Shown: in pieces, positions 4,066-6,260 of the stretch
Layout of the letters: each line of letters starts with the position of its first letter
Position numbering within the stretch: position 1 is the first letter of the stretch
Assembly: GCA_030637245.1 (NCBI GenBank)
Contig: DAOVVI010000101.1
Location: 1 to 6,260 of the forward strand
Origin: Cyclobacteriaceae bacterium
GTDB taxonomy: Bacteria > Bacteroidota > Bacteroidia > Cytophagales > Cyclobacteriaceae
DNA: 6,260 nt
Direction: 5' to 3'
Program-made: the position numbers and the translations under genes
The notes under the pieces: generated by a model
Databases searched by the model: none
The model's input: only the letters and a program-made list of their open reading frames with translations
Told to the model about the DNA's origin: nothing

Positions 4066-6260
4066 CTAAGGCATATAACTATCAGCCAAAGATTTTACAG
4101 ACAACATATTCTTAATTTCAAAAGCTTCTGTATCACTAATTATTTCAACCAATTTTGGTTCTTTAGCATGGAGCGTAAAGTAATTGTCTGAAAAAAGGAT
4201 GTTGAGATTTCCATAATCAAAACAAACACCAAAGGCTGCTTTACTGGAGTTAAGTTCGATAAAAAGCTTTCCGTCTTTTTCAATAAAATCATATTTTATA
4301 CTTGGGTTTTCAAGTTTCAAATCTTTATGAGGAACAAACAAGAAAATATTTTCGGAAACTACTATCGTGTCTGTTTCAATTTTTGCCCTGAGATATACCT
4401 CACTTTTCTTCTGTTTTTTCAATAATTCTCTCATCGATCCTTTCCATACCTCTTCACTGGAATTTGCTTTCACTTTAATCTTCCGCTCTTCAGACAGAAG
4501 TATCTTACCATTAAGATTAATTAATTCTACAGTCAACCTGGCTTTTAGATCTTCATACAGATCGGTTACGGCATGAATTTTTATTTTATCGCTATTCGCG
4601 TCAAAGGCTACTATGACATCGTTAAAGGCTCTTTTGGTATAATAATGTAGTGCCTTCCAACGTCCATAATAATCGATGCCGGACCATGAAGCCGCTGGCC
4701 AGCAGTCATCCAACTGCCAGATAAGACTACCCATATTATATGGCTTGTTGATGCGATGCGCCTCCATCGCTACTTTTACTCCTTCAGCCTGTAGTAGTTG
4801 ACCGGCATACAATAAGCTTTCAAAATCCACAGGGTTATTAAAGTGATTTTGCATATAGTTCACAATAGTCTCATTGCCAATGGAAGAACGCTGATGAGCT
4901 TTCATGACGTTGGAATAAATATCCCTGTCTCCTTCTTCTGTAAAGGACTTTACGGTATTCAATTCCGGGAAGGATTGAAATCCGTATTCGCTCATAAACC
5001 GTCCAATATTATTTCGATATTCCTCAAAAGGCTCCTGTCCCCACCAGACACCCCAATAATGCGAATCGCCACTTTTCCAATCTGCAAACTCTCCTCCTTT
5101 GGAAGAAGGGCTGGATTCCCAATATGGAATTCCTAGTCCATGAGTTATTACAGCCTTTGGAAGAACGTCTTTGAAAATATCCCGATAAGACAGAACAATT
5201 TTCATGGAATCTTTCTGATTTTTCCATAACGGGATCTGGTTGCCTTCTTCATTAGCATTATTTCTCCATTCTTCCCACATCATGAGAATTTCATTATTTC
5301 CACACCACAAGGCAATGCTTGGGTGGTGTCTCAGTCTTTTTACATTTTCTTCCGCCTCTTTTTTTACATTTTCCAGAAATGCTTCATCCCCCGGGTACAT
5401 GGCGCAAGCAAACATAAAATCCTGCCAGACGAGTAATCCTTTTTCATCACACAACTCATAGAAAATATCATTTTCATAGACGCCACCACCCCAAACCCTT
5501 ATCATATTCATATTGGCGTCTGCCGCCGACTGAAGAATGTGTTCATATCTTTCAGGAGTCACTCTTGGCAGGAAATTATCCTGTGGAATATAATTAGCGC
5601 CTTTCATGAATACCGGCTTTCCATTTACTTTAAAATAAAAGCCGGCCCCATGCTTGTCGTCATCCTGAACCAATTCGATATTTCGCAATCCGGTTCTGAT
5701 CTTTTTGGAATGTATAATTTCACCATCTTTTTTAAGTAGGATCTCAATCTCATAAAGCTTTTGATTCCCCATTCTATTTGGCCACCACCATTCAGGATTT
5801 TCAATTGAAAAAGCAATGTTATCCTTTAGAAATCCATAAGGCAGATCGACGGTGGATCTTTTTACAGTTACTCCATCTATAAAAATTTCAATATCGCCAA
5901 TAAATGGTTTTGTAACTTCGTATTCAAGATGCGCGAGGAGGGAGCAAGATTCCTTAGTCAATGACTTTTGTTGGATATAGGCCTCTTTTATAATCGCAGT
6001 ATTCCAGGCTTTTAACACAACCGGCCTCCATATTCCTGAAGTCACAAATCGCGGGCCCCAATCCCATCCAAAATGATATGGTGCCTTCCTGGTGAAAATT
6101 CTTAGTTTTTTGTCTGACAGATCATTGGAGCTGACCGGGATTGTATAGGTCAGACTGTCATAAATTAGCTCGGTTTTTTTTATGGGAGAATGGAAATATA
6201 CCCTCAATTCATTTTCACCTTTTTTTATGATATTACCCACATCTGCCTGCCAGGTGCGAA
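4066..6260 (-). CDS. GH2 beta-mannosidase, C-terminal 730 residues (5' end beyond window)
   Basis: Glycoside hydrolase family 2 beta-mannosidase, releasing terminal beta-D-mannose from manno-oligosaccharides or N-glycan cores by a retaining mechanism. The frame stays open to the right edge, where RTWQAD precedes the GTG at 6240-6238, so that GTG is internal and the true start lies outside; about 100-130 residues are missing from a usual length of about 850. Numbering from the GTG codon: the end of the sugar-binding jelly roll has the beta-mannosidase signature HFGWDWGP at 56-63, an Ig-like domain spans about 82-185, and the TIM barrel about 200-540. The acid/base Glu317 is in WCGNNE (codon 5292-5290) and the nucleophile Glu418 in FMSEYGFQSFP (codon 4989-4987). 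C-terminal beta domains run from about 545 to the TAG at 4068-4066. All key motifs are intact. Whether it is periplasmic or cytoplasmic cannot be told without the N-terminus. Confidence 0.95.
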   Translation of the reverse strand, partial: RTWQADVGNIIKKGENELRVYFHSPIKKTELIYDSLTYTIPVSSNDLSDKKLRIFTRKAPYHFGWDWGPRFVTSGIWRPVVLKAWNTAIIKEAYIQQKSLTKESCSLLAHLEYEVTKPFIGDIEIFIDGVTVKRSTVDLPYGFLKDNIAFSIENPEWWWPNRMGNQKLYEIEILLKKDGEIIHSKKIRTGLRNIELVQDDDKHGAGFYFKVNGKPVFMKGANYIPQDNFLPRVTPERYEHILQSAADANMNMIRVWGGGVYENDIFYELCDEKGLLVWQDFMFACAMYPGDEAFLENVKKEAEENVKRLRHHPSIALWCGNNEILMMWEEWRNNANEEGNQIPLWKNQKDSMKIVLSYRDIFKDVLPKAVITHGLGIPYWESSPSSKGGEFADWKSGDSHYWGVWWGQEPFEEYRNNIGRFMSEYGFQSFPELNTVKSFTEEGDRDIYSNVMKAHQRSSIGNETIVNYMQNHFNNPVDFESLLYAGQLLQAEGVKVAMEAHRINKPYNMGSLIWQLDDCWPAASWSGIDYYGRWKALHYYTKRAFNDVIVAFDANSDKIKIHAVTDLYEDLKARLTVELINLNGKILLSEERKIKVKANSSEEVWKGSMRELLKKQKKSEVYLRAKIETDTIVVSENIFLFVPHKDLKLENPSIKYDFIEKDGKLFIELNSSKAAFGVCFDYGNLNILFSDNYFTLHAKEPKLVEIISDTEAFEIKNMLSVKSLADSYMP

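Noticed and set aside
4060..4075. Palindrome GCCTAAGGC around the mannosidase stop codon as a terminator
   Set aside because: The stem is only three base pairs and no T-run follows on the minus strand, so it cannot be supported as an intrinsic terminator.
4367..5816. Several 63-97 codon frames overlapping the mannosidase on both strands
   Set aside because: All lie within the well-conserved GH2 frame, which carries intact catalytic motifs. None shows independent family features or a plausible start region.
6238..6240. GTG as the start codon of the mannosidase
   Set aside because: The frame remains open upstream to the window edge and reads RTWQAD there, which continues the conserved GH2 N-terminal domain. 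The GTG encodes an internal Val.

Overview
The window reads as chromosomal DNA of a low-GC Bacteroidota bacterium. A Cytophagales-like marine or soil lineage is plausible, but the window alone cannot settle this. The evidence is a Bacteroidota-type -7 promoter box (TAnnTTTG) before the thioredoxin gene, weak or absent Shine-Dalgarno sequences, a signal peptide ending in A|Q on a PorT-like outer-membrane barrel protein, a Bacteroidota-like GH2 beta-mannosidase, and a decayed REP-associated tyrosine transposase of a type I recall from this phylum.

Layout: (1) 1-205, minus strand: the first 68 residues of a thioredoxin (WCGPC), running off the left edge. (2) 206-599: divergent intergenic region with the trxA promoter, a long imperfect stem-loop at 388-421, a fragment of a dispersed repeat at 441-451, and a possible promoter for the next gene. 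(3) 600-1799, plus strand: a secreted 399-residue protein with an unassigned N-terminal domain and a C-terminal outer-membrane beta-barrel. (4) 1800-3241: 1.44 kb without an intact gene between convergent genes. Its left half (1831-2405) is a repeat cluster built around a 15-base palindrome (CAAGTC-TGT-GACTTG). The cluster includes a roughly 300-bp internally deleted transposase element: the start and end of a RAYT/IS200-like protein joined together, one base out of frame, between oppositely oriented palindromes. Its right half (about 2790-3062) is a strongly purine-rich tract of unknown origin, and the region ends in a good plus-strand intrinsic terminator. (5) 3242-4000, minus: a TauE/SafE-family membrane transporter. 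(6) 4066-6260, minus: the C-terminal 730 residues of a GH2 beta-mannosidase, running off the right edge.

The mannosidase and the TauE-like gene are codirectional with 65 bp between them and could be cotranscribed, but nothing ties their functions together. trxA, the barrel protein, the transporter and the mannosidase look like unrelated housekeeping or accessory neighbours. I do not see a new multi-gene system. The most interesting content is the noncoding repeat cluster and its remnant transposase, which resembles a miniature REP/RAYT element caught in decay.
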